Assembly: GCA_004558145.1 (NCBI GenBank)
Contig: SFDQ01000012.1
Span: 1-53,725 of the forward strand
Direction of reading: 5' to 3'
Length of the DNA: 53,725 nt
DNA from: Oscillospiraceae bacterium
Lineage (GTDB): Bacteria > Bacillota_A > Clostridia > Oscillospirales > Ruminococcaceae
Positions 32,487 through 39,641 of this stretch are shown one piece after another. Made by a program: the position numbers and the translations under genes. The notes below the pieces were generated by a model, which saw only the letters and a list, made by a program, of their open reading frames with translations, made no database searches and was not told the origin of the DNA. Numbering within the stretch: the stretch's first letter is position 1; each line of letters starts with the position of its first letter.

Positions 32487-32644
32487 GCAAGAAAGCAACA
32501 GCCTTTTTCATGTGTTGCGGAGCGTTCGCCGTTTTATTCTCCTCCTGCCGGGCCTGCCGGCCCGGTTCTCAAAAACGGGTGCAACGGGCGTTCCGAAAGT
32601 CCTGTGACAAAGCCCCCGCCGTCCCTCCGGCGGGGGTTTTGTTT
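32487..32644 (+). ncRNA. Candidate structured small RNA, about 155 nt
   Basis: A promoter at 32452-32480 and a terminator at 32613-32644 bound a transcript with no credible frame. It can fold into one long arm: CGGAGCG/CGTTCCG (32518-32524 with 32589-32595), CCGTTTT/AAAACGG (32529-32535 with 32572-32578), an asymmetric internal loop, then CCGGGCC/GGCCCGG (32548-32554 with 32559-32565). A 5' hairpin GCAACA/TGTTGC precedes it. Length and the central loop recall 6S RNA, but the ends pair poorly, so the identity is open. It lies upstream of, but separate from, guaB. Confidence 0.55.
32613..32644 (+). terminator. Terminator of the candidate small RNA
   Basis: CCCCCGCC pairs with GGCGGGGG around an eight-base loop, followed by TTTTGTTT. 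Confidence 0.85.
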
Positions 32645-32740
32645 ACTCTTTCGCCGCGGGTAGTCGTACTTCTGCGCGGGATTTTGTCGTTATGCCCAGA
32701 TTGGGGCAAAGAGCGGCGCAAACTTTGTGGCAGCCGCATT

Positions 32741-32769
32741 TTGCATTTTGTGCGCGAATGTGGTACACT
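32741..32769 (+). promoter_or_regulatory. Promoter of guaB
   Basis: TTGCAT (32741-32746) and TACACT (32764-32769) have a 17-base spacer, 50 bases before the start codon. No purine riboswitch sequence is present in between. Confidence 0.5.
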
Positions 32770-32824
32770 TTTTTAAATCAACCCCGAGAACGGGAAAAAC
32801 GAACAATATAAAAGGAGATGCGTT

Positions 32825-34327
32825 ATGGCCTACTATTTCGATCAGCCCAGCCGTACCTTTGGTGAATATCTTCTGGTGCCCGGGTATTCCTCGTCCGAGT
32901 GTGTGCCCGACGCGGTGAGCCTTAAGACCCCGCTGGTGAAGTACCGCAAGGGCCAGGAGGATTGTCCCCTGACCATGAACATTCCCATGATCAGCGCCAT
33001 CATGCAGTCGGTCTCCGGGCCGGATCTGGCCATCGCCCTGGCCAAGCAGGGCGGCGTGTCCTTCATCTTCGGCTCTCAGAGCATCGAGAGCGAGGCGGAG
33101 ATGGTGCGCAAGGTGAAGAGCTACAAGAAGGGCTTCGTCACCAGCGACTCCAACCTCAAGCCCTCCGCCACCCTGGCGGACGTGCTGGCTCTGAAGGAAA
33201 AGACCGGCCACTCCACCGTGGCCGTCACCGAGGACGGCACCGCCCACGGCAAGCTGGTGGGCATCGTGGCCAGCCGCGACTACCGCATCAGCCGCATGGC
33301 CCTCACCGAGAAGGTGGCGGACTTCATGACCCCGCTGGACAAGCTGGTCATCGCCCCCGACACCACCACCCTGAAAGAGGCCAACGACATCATCTGGGAC
33401 AACAAGATCAACTCCCTGCCCCTGGTGGACGAGAACGGCTGCCTGAAGTACATGGTCTTCCGCAAGGACTACGACAGCCACAAGGAGAACGTCAACGAGC
33501 TGCTGGACGCCGGCAAGAGCTACGTTGTGGGCGCGGGCATCAACACCCGCGACTACGCCGAGCGGGTGCCCGCTCTGGTGGAGGCCGGCGTGGACGTGCT
33601 GTGCATCGACTCCTCCGAGGGCTTCACCGAGTGGCAGAGCCGCACCATCGACTGGATCCGCGCCCATTACGGCGACAAGGTGAAGGTGGGCGCGGGCAAC
33701 GTGGTGGACCGGGACGGCTTCCGTTTCCTGGCCGAGGCCGGCGCTGACTTTGTGAAGATCGGCATCGGCGGCGGTTCCATCTGCATCACCCGCGAGACCA
33801 AGGGCATCGGCCGCGGCCAGGCCACCGCCGTCATCGAGGTGGCCAAGGCCCGGGACGAGTACTACAAGGAGACCGGCATCTACGTGCCCATCTGCTCCGA
33901 CGGCGGCATCGTCCACGACTACCACATCACTCTGGCCCTGGCCATGGGCGCCGACTTCGTGATGCTGGGCCGCTACTTCGCCCGCTTCGACGAGAGCCCC
34001 ACCAACAAGGTGCGCATCAACGGCCAGTACATGAAGGAGTACTGGGGCGAGGGGTCCAACCGCGCCCGCAACTGGCAGCGCTACGACCTGGGCGGCGCCA
34101 CCAAGCTGAGCTTTGAGGAAGGCGTGGACAGCTACGTGCCCTACGCCGGCTCCCTGGCCGACGGCGTGACCAACACCCTTTACAAAGTGCGCAGCACCAT
34201 GTGCAACTGCGGCGCTTTGAGCATCGAGGAGCTGCAGCAGAAGGCGCGGCTCACCGTGGTCTCCTCCACCAGCATCGTGGAGGGCGGCAGCCACGACGTT
34301 GTGCTGAAGAACAACACCAACGCCTGA
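32825..34327 (+). CDS. guaB: IMP dehydrogenase
   Basis: This 500-residue enzyme oxidises IMP to XMP, the rate-limiting step to guanine nucleotides. The catalytic loop GIGGGSICITRETKGIGRGQ is at about 314-333 with its Cys; two CBS domains are inserted (about 100-215); the flap has YWGEGSNRARNW. The loop reads GGGS where many bacterial enzymes have GPGS, a small change. AAAAGGAG precedes the ATG. Single gene with its own promoter and terminator. Confidence 0.95.
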   Translation: MAYYFDQPSRTFGEYLLVPGYSSSECVPDAVSLKTPLVKYRKGQEDCPLTMNIPMISAIMQSVSGPDLAIALAKQGGVSFIFGSQSIESEAEMVRKVKSYKKGFVTSDSNLKPSATLADVLALKEKTGHSTVAVTEDGTAHGKLVGIVASRDYRISRMALTEKVADFMTPLDKLVIAPDTTTLKEANDIIWDNKINSLPLVDENGCLKYMVFRKDYDSHKENVNELLDAGKSYVVGAGINTRDYAERVPALVEAGVDVLCIDSSEGFTEWQSRTIDWIRAHYGDKVKVGAGNVVDRDGFRFLAEAGADFVKIGIGGGSICITRETKGIGRGQATAVIEVAKARDEYYKETGIYVPICSDGGIVHDYHITLALAMGADFVMLGRYFARFDESPTNKVRINGQYMKEYWGEGSNRARNWQRYDLGGATKLSFEEGVDSYVPYAGSLADGVTNTLYKVRSTMCNCGALSIEELQQKARLTVVSSTSIVEGGSHDVVLKNNTNA

Positions 34328-34340
34328 TAAAAACAAGCGA

Positions 34341-34369
34341 GGCCCCGGGCTTTTGCCCGGGGCCTTTTT
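34341..34369 (+). terminator. Terminator of guaB
   Basis: GGCCCCGGGC pairs with GCCCGGGGCC around TTTT, followed by five T. Confidence 0.9.
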
Positions 34370-34377
34370 CTGTTGAG

Positions 34378-34422
34378 AAAAGCGCCCGCGCGTTCTGAAA
34401 ATGAACGCGCGGGCGCTTTTTT
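34378..34422. terminator. Second, bidirectional terminator
   Basis: AAAAGCGCCCGCGCGTTC pairs with GAACGCGCGGGCGCTTTT around a seven-base loop. It serves the leftward PAP2 gene and marks the left edge of the phage-like cassette. Confidence 0.9.
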
Positions 34423-34423
34423 G

Positions 34424-35068
34424 TCATTCCTTCTGGGGCCACAGCTTCCAGGCGATGGGCATGAGGGCGAAGCTCAGCGCCGCGCCGGCCGCCACGTCCA
34501 GGACCGAGTGCTGCTGCAGCACCAGGGTGGCCCAGCACATCGCCAGACATTCCGCCACCATCAGCACCTTCACCCACCGGCGGCGGGCGAACAGCTTGCT
34601 GCGCACGGTGACGATGCCCACCGCCACCGTGCTGGAGATGTGGATGGAGGGGCAGACGTTGGTGGGGGTGTCGATGGTGCGCAGCAGTTCCACCGCCTTG
34701 CAGAGCAGGTTGTCCCGGGGGATGGGCTGGCGCAGGTCAAGGCCGGTGGGCAGAACCACATAAAGGGCAAGGCAGATGGTCATGCCCACGAACATGATGA
34801 AGCAAAGCCGCAGGTAATCGCCTTTGTCCTTGAAAAGAAAGAACACCGGCCCGCCCACCAGCAGCAGATACCAGCTGCAATAGGGGATGATGCCCCACTC
34901 GCAGAAGGGAATGAGGTCGTCCAGCGGGCAGTGGACGATGAAGCGGGGCTCGGTGATGCGCTCCAGCGCAAAAAAGCTCAGCAGGTAAAAGGCAAAATAG
35001 CCCACCGCGATCCAGGTCTCGGGGTGGCGGCGCAGAAAAGCCGTCAGCCCGTTTTTGGTTTGGTTCAT
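34424..35068 (-). CDS. PAP2-like membrane phosphatase
   Basis: A 214-residue membrane protein with about five or six hydrophobic segments. The PAP2 active-site pattern is partly visible: PSIHISSTVA (the usual PSGH motif here PSIH) and HSVLDVAAG for the S-R-x-x-x-x-x-H-x-x-x-D region. It would act on lipid phosphates such as undecaprenyl pyrophosphate. Its ATG overlaps the ImmA-type gene stop (ATGA), so it belongs to that transcript. It might help with envelope functions during lysis, but this is inference. Confidence 0.8.
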   Translation of the reverse strand: MNQTKNGLTAFLRRHPETWIAVGYFAFYLLSFFALERITEPRFIVHCPLDDLIPFCEWGIIPYCSWYLLLVGGPVFFLFKDKGDYLRLCFIMFVGMTICLALYVVLPTGLDLRQPIPRDNLLCKAVELLRTIDTPTNVCPSIHISSTVAVGIVTVRSKLFARRRWVKVLMVAECLAMCWATLVLQQHSVLDVAAGAALSFALMPIAWKLWPQKE

Positions 35069-35511
35069 TGGGTCTCCTCCGTTCGGGCATCGGGGGCAAA
35101 GCGCAGCCCCCGCACCCGCAGATAATAGTTCAGCGCCCCGCGCACCGCAGTCTCCGGCAGCTGAAAGTATTCCGCCAGCTGCCATGGCTCGGTGTAGCCC
35201 GCGCTGACCGCGTTTTGCAGTTCCTCAAAGGGCAGATACCGCTGGATGGCCCAGCGGTTCGCCTTGTATTCGTGGCGGCACACAAGGTCGTAAGGGCTGC
35301 TCACCCGATGGGTGCAGCCGGTGGCGCAGTGGCCCAGTTCGTGGGCCAGGGCGGCCTTGAACTCCTGCAGGCTGCCCAGGCGGTCAAAGTCCACGAAGAT
35401 GCCGTAGCGGCCCGCCACTTCCACGGTGGCCGCGCCGGCAAAGCCGATGTTGTAAGGGTAGATGCGCGCGTCCAGCGTTTGGGCGTCGCGGTAGAGAACG
35501 GACAGTTCCAT
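35065..35511 (-). CDS. ImmA/IrrE-type metallopeptidase
   Basis: This 148-residue protein has the zinc-protease motif HELGH (57-61) in ALAHELGHCATGC and the third ligand region RHEYKANRWA, as in ImmA, the anti-repressor of ICEBs1 that cleaves its XRE repressor after DNA damage. The gene lies directly downstream of the XRE gene (29 bases apart), the standard pairing. The ATG at 35511 follows GGAG. Its target is very likely the XRE protein encoded beside it. Confidence 0.92.
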   Translation of the reverse strand: MELSVLYRDAQTLDARIYPYNIGFAGAATVEVAGRYGIFVDFDRLGSLQEFKAALAHELGHCATGCTHRVSSPYDLVCRHEYKANRWAIQRYLPFEELQNAVSAGYTEPWQLAEYFQLPETAVRGALNYYLRVRGLRFAPDARTEETQ

Positions 35512-35540
35512 TGTCAGATTCACGCTCCGTGGCGATGGGG

Positions 35541-35876
35541 TCAGCGGCCTTCCTTTTCCTGCTGCTGGCGGAAAAAGCGGGCCATTTCCAACAGTTTTTG
35601 TTTGTTTTCTTCGGTGAGGGTCTGGGTCTCGCTGTACAGCGCATAGGTGAAATCGTCCAGCCCCAGGCTGGCGGCGGGGGGCGTTTCCACACCCAGAAGC
35701 TTGTCCACGCTCACGCCGAAATAGGCGGCCACCTTGGTCAGCGTGTCCCCGCCGGGGGCCGCGCCGGTCTTTTTCCATTTGGTCACCGTGGCGTTGCTCA
35801 GGCCGATCTCGGCGGCGGCGCGGCTCAGGCTGACGCCCCGCTGTTCACACAAAGCCTTGTAGATGTCATAAAACAC
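35541..35876 (-). CDS. XRE-family phage-type repressor
   Basis: This 111-residue repressor has an N-terminal helix-turn-helix (about 8-58: LCEQRGVSLSRAAAEIG, SNATVTKWKKTG) ending SVDKLLG, and a C-terminal tail of about 45 residues that would be the protease target. I start it at GTG 35876; a GTG at 35885 is also possible, and a longer ATG version would run through the promoter. It should bind the repeated CTAA/TTAG sites just upstream, holding down the rightward structural operon. Confidence 0.88.
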   Translation of the reverse strand: MFYDIYKALCEQRGVSLSRAAAEIGLSNATVTKWKKTGAAPGGDTLTKVAAYFGVSVDKLLGVETPPAASLGLDDFTYALYSETQTLTEENKQKLLEMARFFRQQQEKEGR

Positions 35877-35910
35877 AAAAATCACACCCTTCTTTTGTGC
35901 GAACTGCCGA

Positions 35911-36060
35911 AATCTAAAATTAGTTAGAAAAAGCGCTTGACATTCTAACCGCAGTGAGATAATATAGGGGCGAAGCCTAACCAAAGTTAGCAATTCGGCA
36001 GACGTAAACGATGGAACGGTTTTATTCTACCGCAAATGCTAACCAAAGTCAACAAATAGG
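35911..36060. promoter_or_regulatory. Control region of the cassette: rightward promoter and repressor sites
   Basis: The plus-strand promoter TTGACA (35937-35942) and TAATAT (35960-35965) has a 17-base spacer. Repeated CTAA/TTAG half sites surround it: TCTAAAATTAGTTAG (35913-35927), TCTAACC between the -35 and -10, the dyad CTAACCAAAGTTAG (35977-35990) near the start, and GCTAACCAAAGTC (36039-36050). This is a classic lysogeny-switch arrangement. Confidence 0.8.
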
Positions 36061-36141
36061 AAAGGAGGTCGGAAGGCTCTGCCGCTTCAAGGGTACCAGA
36101 ACAAAAGTCCCATAAAACGGATAGAGGAGCTGCCCTGGGGA

Positions 36142-36318
36142 ATGTGCCCGGCCTGCGGGCGGGCGCTGGGGCCCTATGACCGGGTGGTCTGGGCCGCAAA
36201 GGGCTGGCGGCGGGGCGCTCTTGCCGGGTGCGAAAGCTGCTTTGTGCCGCAAAAGGGGCGGGAAGTGCTGGTATACGAGGTGTGGGAGGCGCCGGAAGTG
36301 TGGTTTTTGAACGATTGA
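36142..36318 (+). CDS. Small zinc-ribbon protein, cassette gene 1
   Basis: A 58-residue protein with C-P-A-C near the start and C-E-S-C near residue 30, a four-cysteine zinc ribbon. GAGGAG lies 12 bases before this ATG. The frame stays open upstream to a CTG at 36079, which sits ten bases after a perfect AAAGGAGG, so a longer 79-residue form with a CTG start is possible. The stop overlaps the next start (TGATG). It may be regulatory or structural; function unknown. Confidence 0.65.
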   Translation: MCPACGRALGPYDRVVWAAKGWRRGALAGCESCFVPQKGREVLVYEVWEAPEVWFLND

Positions 36319-36482
36319 TGCGGGCGGTGCGCGCCCTGTTCGGCGGCGTGGCTCAAACGAAACAAACGCAGGCGGACCCCTGCCGGGGGTGCCGCTGGCG
36401 CAGGGCGGGGGAGCAGTGCGTGCTGCCCAGCTGTTTTCGGCAAAAGGAGGAAGGGGAATGGAAGAAAAGAAACGCACGGTGA
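36318..36482 (+). CDS. Small cysteine-rich protein, cassette gene 2
   Basis: A 54-residue basic protein with C-R-G-C and later two Cys (Q-C-V and S-C-F), a likely zinc finger, ending in a Lys/Glu-rich helix. It starts in a TGATG overlap with the previous gene and overlaps the start of the terminase small subunit gene by 25 bases. The tight coupling supports it as real. Function unknown, perhaps DNA binding. Confidence 0.6.
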   Translation: MRAVRALFGGVAQTKQTQADPCRGCRWRRAGEQCVLPSCFRQKEEGEWKKRNAR

Positions 36483-36832
36483 AGCGCCGGACCAGGAAGG
36501 GCGCGGAGCACACCGCCCGGTCCATCTGCCGGGAGCTGCTGGCCCGCACGCTGCCCGCCGGCGCGGCGGACTTTGGGGTGCTGCAAACGGTGGCGGAGGA
36601 GCTGGGGCAGGAGCAGGGCGGCCAGCCGGATCTTTATCAGCTGATGATGCTGGTGCAGCTGCAGAAGGCCATGAACGGCGACACCCGAGCGGCCACCTTC
36701 GTGCGGGACTGTGCGGGGGACAAGCCGGAGGCGGAGAGCCCGGGGGCGGCGGGCCTTTCCGACGGGGACCGGGCGCTGCTGCAAAAGCTGATGCGCCGTC
36801 TGGAGCAGGCCGATGCCGCGCGGGAAGGCTGA
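36458..36832 (+). CDS. Terminase small subunit-like protein
   Basis: A 124-residue protein with a basic start (KKRTVKRRTRKG) and helical body. The segment GDTRAATFVRDCAGDKPE resembles the ending typical of small terminase or DUF5681-like proteins that precede TerL. AAAAGGAGGAAGGGG lies just before the ATG. It overlaps the large subunit gene by 20 bases. It would recognise DNA for packaging. Confidence 0.7.
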   Translation: MEEKKRTVKRRTRKGAEHTARSICRELLARTLPAGAADFGVLQTVAEELGQEQGGQPDLYQLMMLVQLQKAMNGDTRAATFVRDCAGDKPEAESPGAAGLSDGDRALLQKLMRRLEQADAAREG

Positions 36833-38318
36833 CAGCGCCGCCCGGCTGGCGGCGCTGCGCCAGGCGGAGCGGGACTACTGCCGGGCCGACCCTGTGTACT
36901 TTGTGGAGAACTACTGCCACATCGAGGACAAGGACGCCTCCGACCTCATTGCCCCATTCGCCCTCTGGCCGGGGCAGAAAAAGGCGCTGAAGGCCTTCGC
37001 GGACCACCGCCTCTGCGTGGTGCTGAAGGCGCGGCAGCTGGGCTTCACCTGGCTGGCGCTGGCGGAGGCGGCGCGGCTTCTGGTGCTGTGGCCGGGGCGC
37101 ACGGTGGTGGGGCTCTCCCGCTCGGAGGAGGAGGCAAAAGAGCTGGTGCGGCGGCTGGGGGTGATGCTGCGGTACATGCCGGAGTTCGCCCAGCCCGCCG
37201 CCAGCGCGCCTCCCGGCTGGCAGGGGGCGGTGTTCGAGACAACTGCCCTGCGCATCACCCTGCGCTTTCCCGGCGCGCCGCCCGGGGTGTTCCAGGCGTT
37301 CCCCTCCGGGCCCAGCGTGGGGCGCAGCTTCACCGCCGACCTCATCATCATCGACGAGTGGGCCTTTCAGCAGTTTGCCCGGGAGATCTGGGCCTCGGCC
37401 TTCCCGGTGGTGAACCGCCCGGAGGGCGGCCGGGTCATCGGCCTTTCCACCATCAAGCGGGGCACGCTGTTCGAAGAAATTTTTACCGGGCGGGGCAACG
37501 GCTTTTACAAGCTGTTCCTGCCCTGGTCGGCGGACCCGCGGCGAAACAAAGCCTGGTACAAACGCACCCTGGCGGCGCTGGGGAGGGACCGCACCCTGCA
37601 GGAGTACCCCGCCAGCGTGGAGGAGGCCCTCACCGTGCCGGGGGGAGCCTTCTTCCCGGAGGTGAGCGAGGCTTCCCACAAGGCGGGCCCCCCGGCAGAG
37701 AACGCCCGCCGCTATGTGGCCATCGACTACGGCCTGGACATGCTCAGCGCCCACTGGATCGCGGTGGACGAGGCGGGAAAAGCAGTGGTCTACCGGGAGT
37801 TCGACGCGCCGGACCTGACCATCGGGCAGGCGGCGCGGGCGGTGCTGGAGCAAAGCGAAGGGGAGGACATCGAGCTGGTGCTGGCCCCGCCGGACCTGTG
37901 GAACCGCAGCCAGGAGAGCGGGCGAAGCCGCGCCCAGCTGTTCAGCGAAGCGGGGCTTGTGCTCACCCGCAGCAGCCGGGATTTTGCCGCCGGGTGCGCC
38001 GCCATGAAGGAGTGGCTGGCCCCGGGCCCGGAAGGCGCGCCCGCCATGACCCTGGGGGATGTGCCGAACCTGTGGCGCTGCCTTGCCCGCATCCAGAAGG
38101 ACGAGCACAACCCCGACGTTTACGCAAAGACGCCCCACGACCTGACCCACGATGTGGACAGCCTGCGCTATTTCTGCGTGTGGTGGAAAAACCCCGCCGC
38201 GCCCGGGGCGAAGGCGGCGCGGGCGGTGTGGGAGCCGGACCTCTATGAGGACTATGAGAACGCCGACGAGGAGGGCAAGGCCTATCTTCTGCGGCGCTAC
38301 GGCAATCCGTGGGGCTGA
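36813..38318 (+). CDS. Terminase large subunit
   Basis: This 501-residue packaging motor has a Walker A-like VLKARQLGFT (70-79), Walker B LIIIDEW (177-183), a C-motif (GLSTI), and an RNase H-like nuclease with the first Asp in YVAIDYGLD (about 306) and the last acidic pair in HDLTHDVDSL. Complete motor and nuclease argue that packaging is still functional. It overlaps its small subunit gene. Confidence 0.93.
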   Translation: MPRGKADSAARLAALRQAERDYCRADPVYFVENYCHIEDKDASDLIAPFALWPGQKKALKAFADHRLCVVLKARQLGFTWLALAEAARLLVLWPGRTVVGLSRSEEEAKELVRRLGVMLRYMPEFAQPAASAPPGWQGAVFETTALRITLRFPGAPPGVFQAFPSGPSVGRSFTADLIIIDEWAFQQFAREIWASAFPVVNRPEGGRVIGLSTIKRGTLFEEIFTGRGNGFYKLFLPWSADPRRNKAWYKRTLAALGRDRTLQEYPASVEEALTVPGGAFFPEVSEASHKAGPPAENARRYVAIDYGLDMLSAHWIAVDEAGKAVVYREFDAPDLTIGQAARAVLEQSEGEDIELVLAPPDLWNRSQESGRSRAQLFSEAGLVLTRSSRDFAAGCAAMKEWLAPGPEGAPAMTLGDVPNLWRCLARIQKDEHNPDVYAKTPHDLTHDVDSLRYFCVWWKNPAAPGAKAARAVWEPDLYEDYENADEEGKAYLLRRYGNPWG

Positions 38319-38342
38319 AAACAGGAAAGGAGGTGATGTTGT

Positions 38343-38510
38343 ATGCGCTGCCCCCAGTGCGGCATCGAAATGACGGTGCAGAGCCGCACCGCAGGCCCTC
38401 AGGGCGCGGTGCTGCGGCTTGCCTGCCGCAACCGCCGCTGCCCCGCCGCCGGGCGGGTGATGGCGGAAAAGCAGACAGGCGAAGCCAAACGAAAGGAGGT
38501 GAAAGGATGA
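38343..38510 (+). CDS. Small zinc-ribbon protein, cassette gene 5
   Basis: A 55-residue protein with C-P-Q-C at residues 3-6 and C-R-N-R-R-C near 28-33, a Com-like zinc ribbon, then a Lys-rich tail. AAAGGAGGTGA lies seven bases before the ATG. It shares ATGA with the next gene. Com in phage Mu is a small zinc-ribbon regulator, a possible analogy only. Confidence 0.65.
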   Translation: MRCPQCGIEMTVQSRTAGPQGAVLRLACRNRRCPAAGRVMAEKQTGEAKRKEVKG

Positions 38511-38635
38511 AGCTGGAGATCAACAACAAGAGCGGTCAGATGGTGAAGGCCCCCAAGGTCTGCCCCGGCAAAAAGCCGGTGAAGGCCAAGGGCGGCGACC
38601 TGCGCGCCGGCGCGCAGGCCAAGGGCAAGCAGTGA
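38507..38635 (+). CDS. Very small basic protein, cassette gene 6
   Basis: A 42-residue Lys/Gly-rich protein (about one quarter Lys or Arg), overlapping the previous gene by ATGA and preceded by AAAGGAGGTGA. It has no recognised domain. Its charge suggests nucleic-acid binding or a minor virion role. Confidence 0.5.
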   Translation: MKLEINNKSGQMVKAPKVCPGKKPVKAKGGDLRAGAQAKGKQ

Positions 38636-38665
38636 TGCGGGCAAAGAGGGAAAGGAGGAGAGTTC

Positions 38666-39235
38666 ATGGAGAGCGAAGAGCGCGCCCTGCCGGAACAGGA
38701 GACGCCCGCCGCTGAGGCGGAAAGCCCACTGCCTGCCGCCGCGGCCCCGGCGGAGAGCGGGGAAGGGCAGGCCCCGGCGCAGGGCTGGGAGGAACAGGCC
38801 CCGGCGGCGCAGGAACTGCCGGGCACGCCGCTGGCCCAGTTCGCCCTGGAGCAGCAGCTGGCCCGGGGCCGGCGGCTGCTGGACGAACAGCTGCGCATCA
38901 TCGAGTCGGTGGACCCGGCGGTGAAGAGCCTGGCGGACCTGCGCACCCAGCCGGAGTTCAGCCACTTTGACAAGCTGGTGAAGAGCGGCATGACCATCAG
39001 CGACGCCTACAAGCTGGCCTGCTTTGACCGGCTGGGCCGCCAGCAGGCGGCCGCGGCCCGGCAGGCGGCCATCAACGACGTGCGCGCCAAGGAGCATCTG
39101 GCCCCGGTGGGCGGCGGCCAGGCGGCGGAGGACGGCCTCACCGACGAGATCATCCGCAACTACCGCCAGTACAATCCCCGGTGGACCCGCGCCCAGATCG
39201 CGGCCTTCCACCGCAGCTACAAACAAGGAGTGTGA
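38666..39235 (+). CDS. Scaffold-like protein
   Basis: A 189-residue protein: the first 55 residues are Ala/Glu/Pro-rich and disordered, followed by helical segments and a C-terminal end WTRAQIAAFHRSYKQGV. Acidic, Ala-rich, partly disordered proteins just before the capsid gene are usually scaffolds. AAAGGAGGAG precedes the ATG. The role is inferred from position and composition. Confidence 0.6.
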   Translation: MESEERALPEQETPAAEAESPLPAAAAPAESGEGQAPAQGWEEQAPAAQELPGTPLAQFALEQQLARGRRLLDEQLRIIESVDPAVKSLADLRTQPEFSHFDKLVKSGMTISDAYKLACFDRLGRQQAAAARQAAINDVRAKEHLAPVGGGQAAEDGLTDEIIRNYRQYNPRWTRAQIAAFHRSYKQGV

Positions 39236-39239
39236 GAGC

Positions 39240-39623
39240 ATGTTTCGTATCTACAAGCGGGCCATCGGCGACGTGGAGTCCTTTGAGTATCTGCCCGGTT
39301 CCGAGGAACTGACCGCGGGCAGTGCCGCCAAGATCGCCTCCGGCAAGCTGGCCAAGTGCGGCGCGGCGGAAAAGCCCGCCTACATCGTGGCAGGCGTCAA
39401 GCGGGAGGACGGCGATTACCCGGTCATCCGCGCGCTGCCCACCACCATCTTCGAGGCGGACGCCTCCGGCGCGGTGGCCGCCGACAAGGTGGGCACCACC
39501 CTGCAGCTGAACGAGACCGCCGACGGCGTGACCACCACCGCGAACGGTCCCTTCACCGTGACCTGGGCCGACGGCGGCACCCTGGTGCGGGGCTACTTTG
39601 AGCCTGCGGCAGCTTCTGTGTAA
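39240..39623 (+). CDS. Probable head decoration or minor capsid protein
   Basis: A 127-residue beta-rich protein (MFRIYKRAIGDVESFEYLP start, then repeated Gly/Thr/Ala strands ending VRGYFEPAAASV). It lies between the scaffold-like and capsid genes, where decoration proteins are encoded. No diagnostic motif; position is the main evidence. Confidence 0.55.
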   Translation: MFRIYKRAIGDVESFEYLPGSEELTAGSAAKIASGKLAKCGAAEKPAYIVAGVKREDGDYPVIRALPTTIFEADASGAVAADKVGTTLQLNETADGVTTTANGPFTVTWADGGTLVRGYFEPAAASV

Positions 39624-39641
39624 GGAAAGGAGAGGGAGAGT

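Noticed and set aside
32644..32824. Purine riboswitch ahead of guaB
   Set aside because: The conserved purine aptamer core and loop-loop kissing sequences are not present in either orientation.
36011..36115. A 34-codon frame with an ATG just after the cassette promoter
   Set aside because: It has no ribosome site before its ATG and is largely made of operator and Shine-Dalgarno sequence; it looks like a chance frame in the leader.
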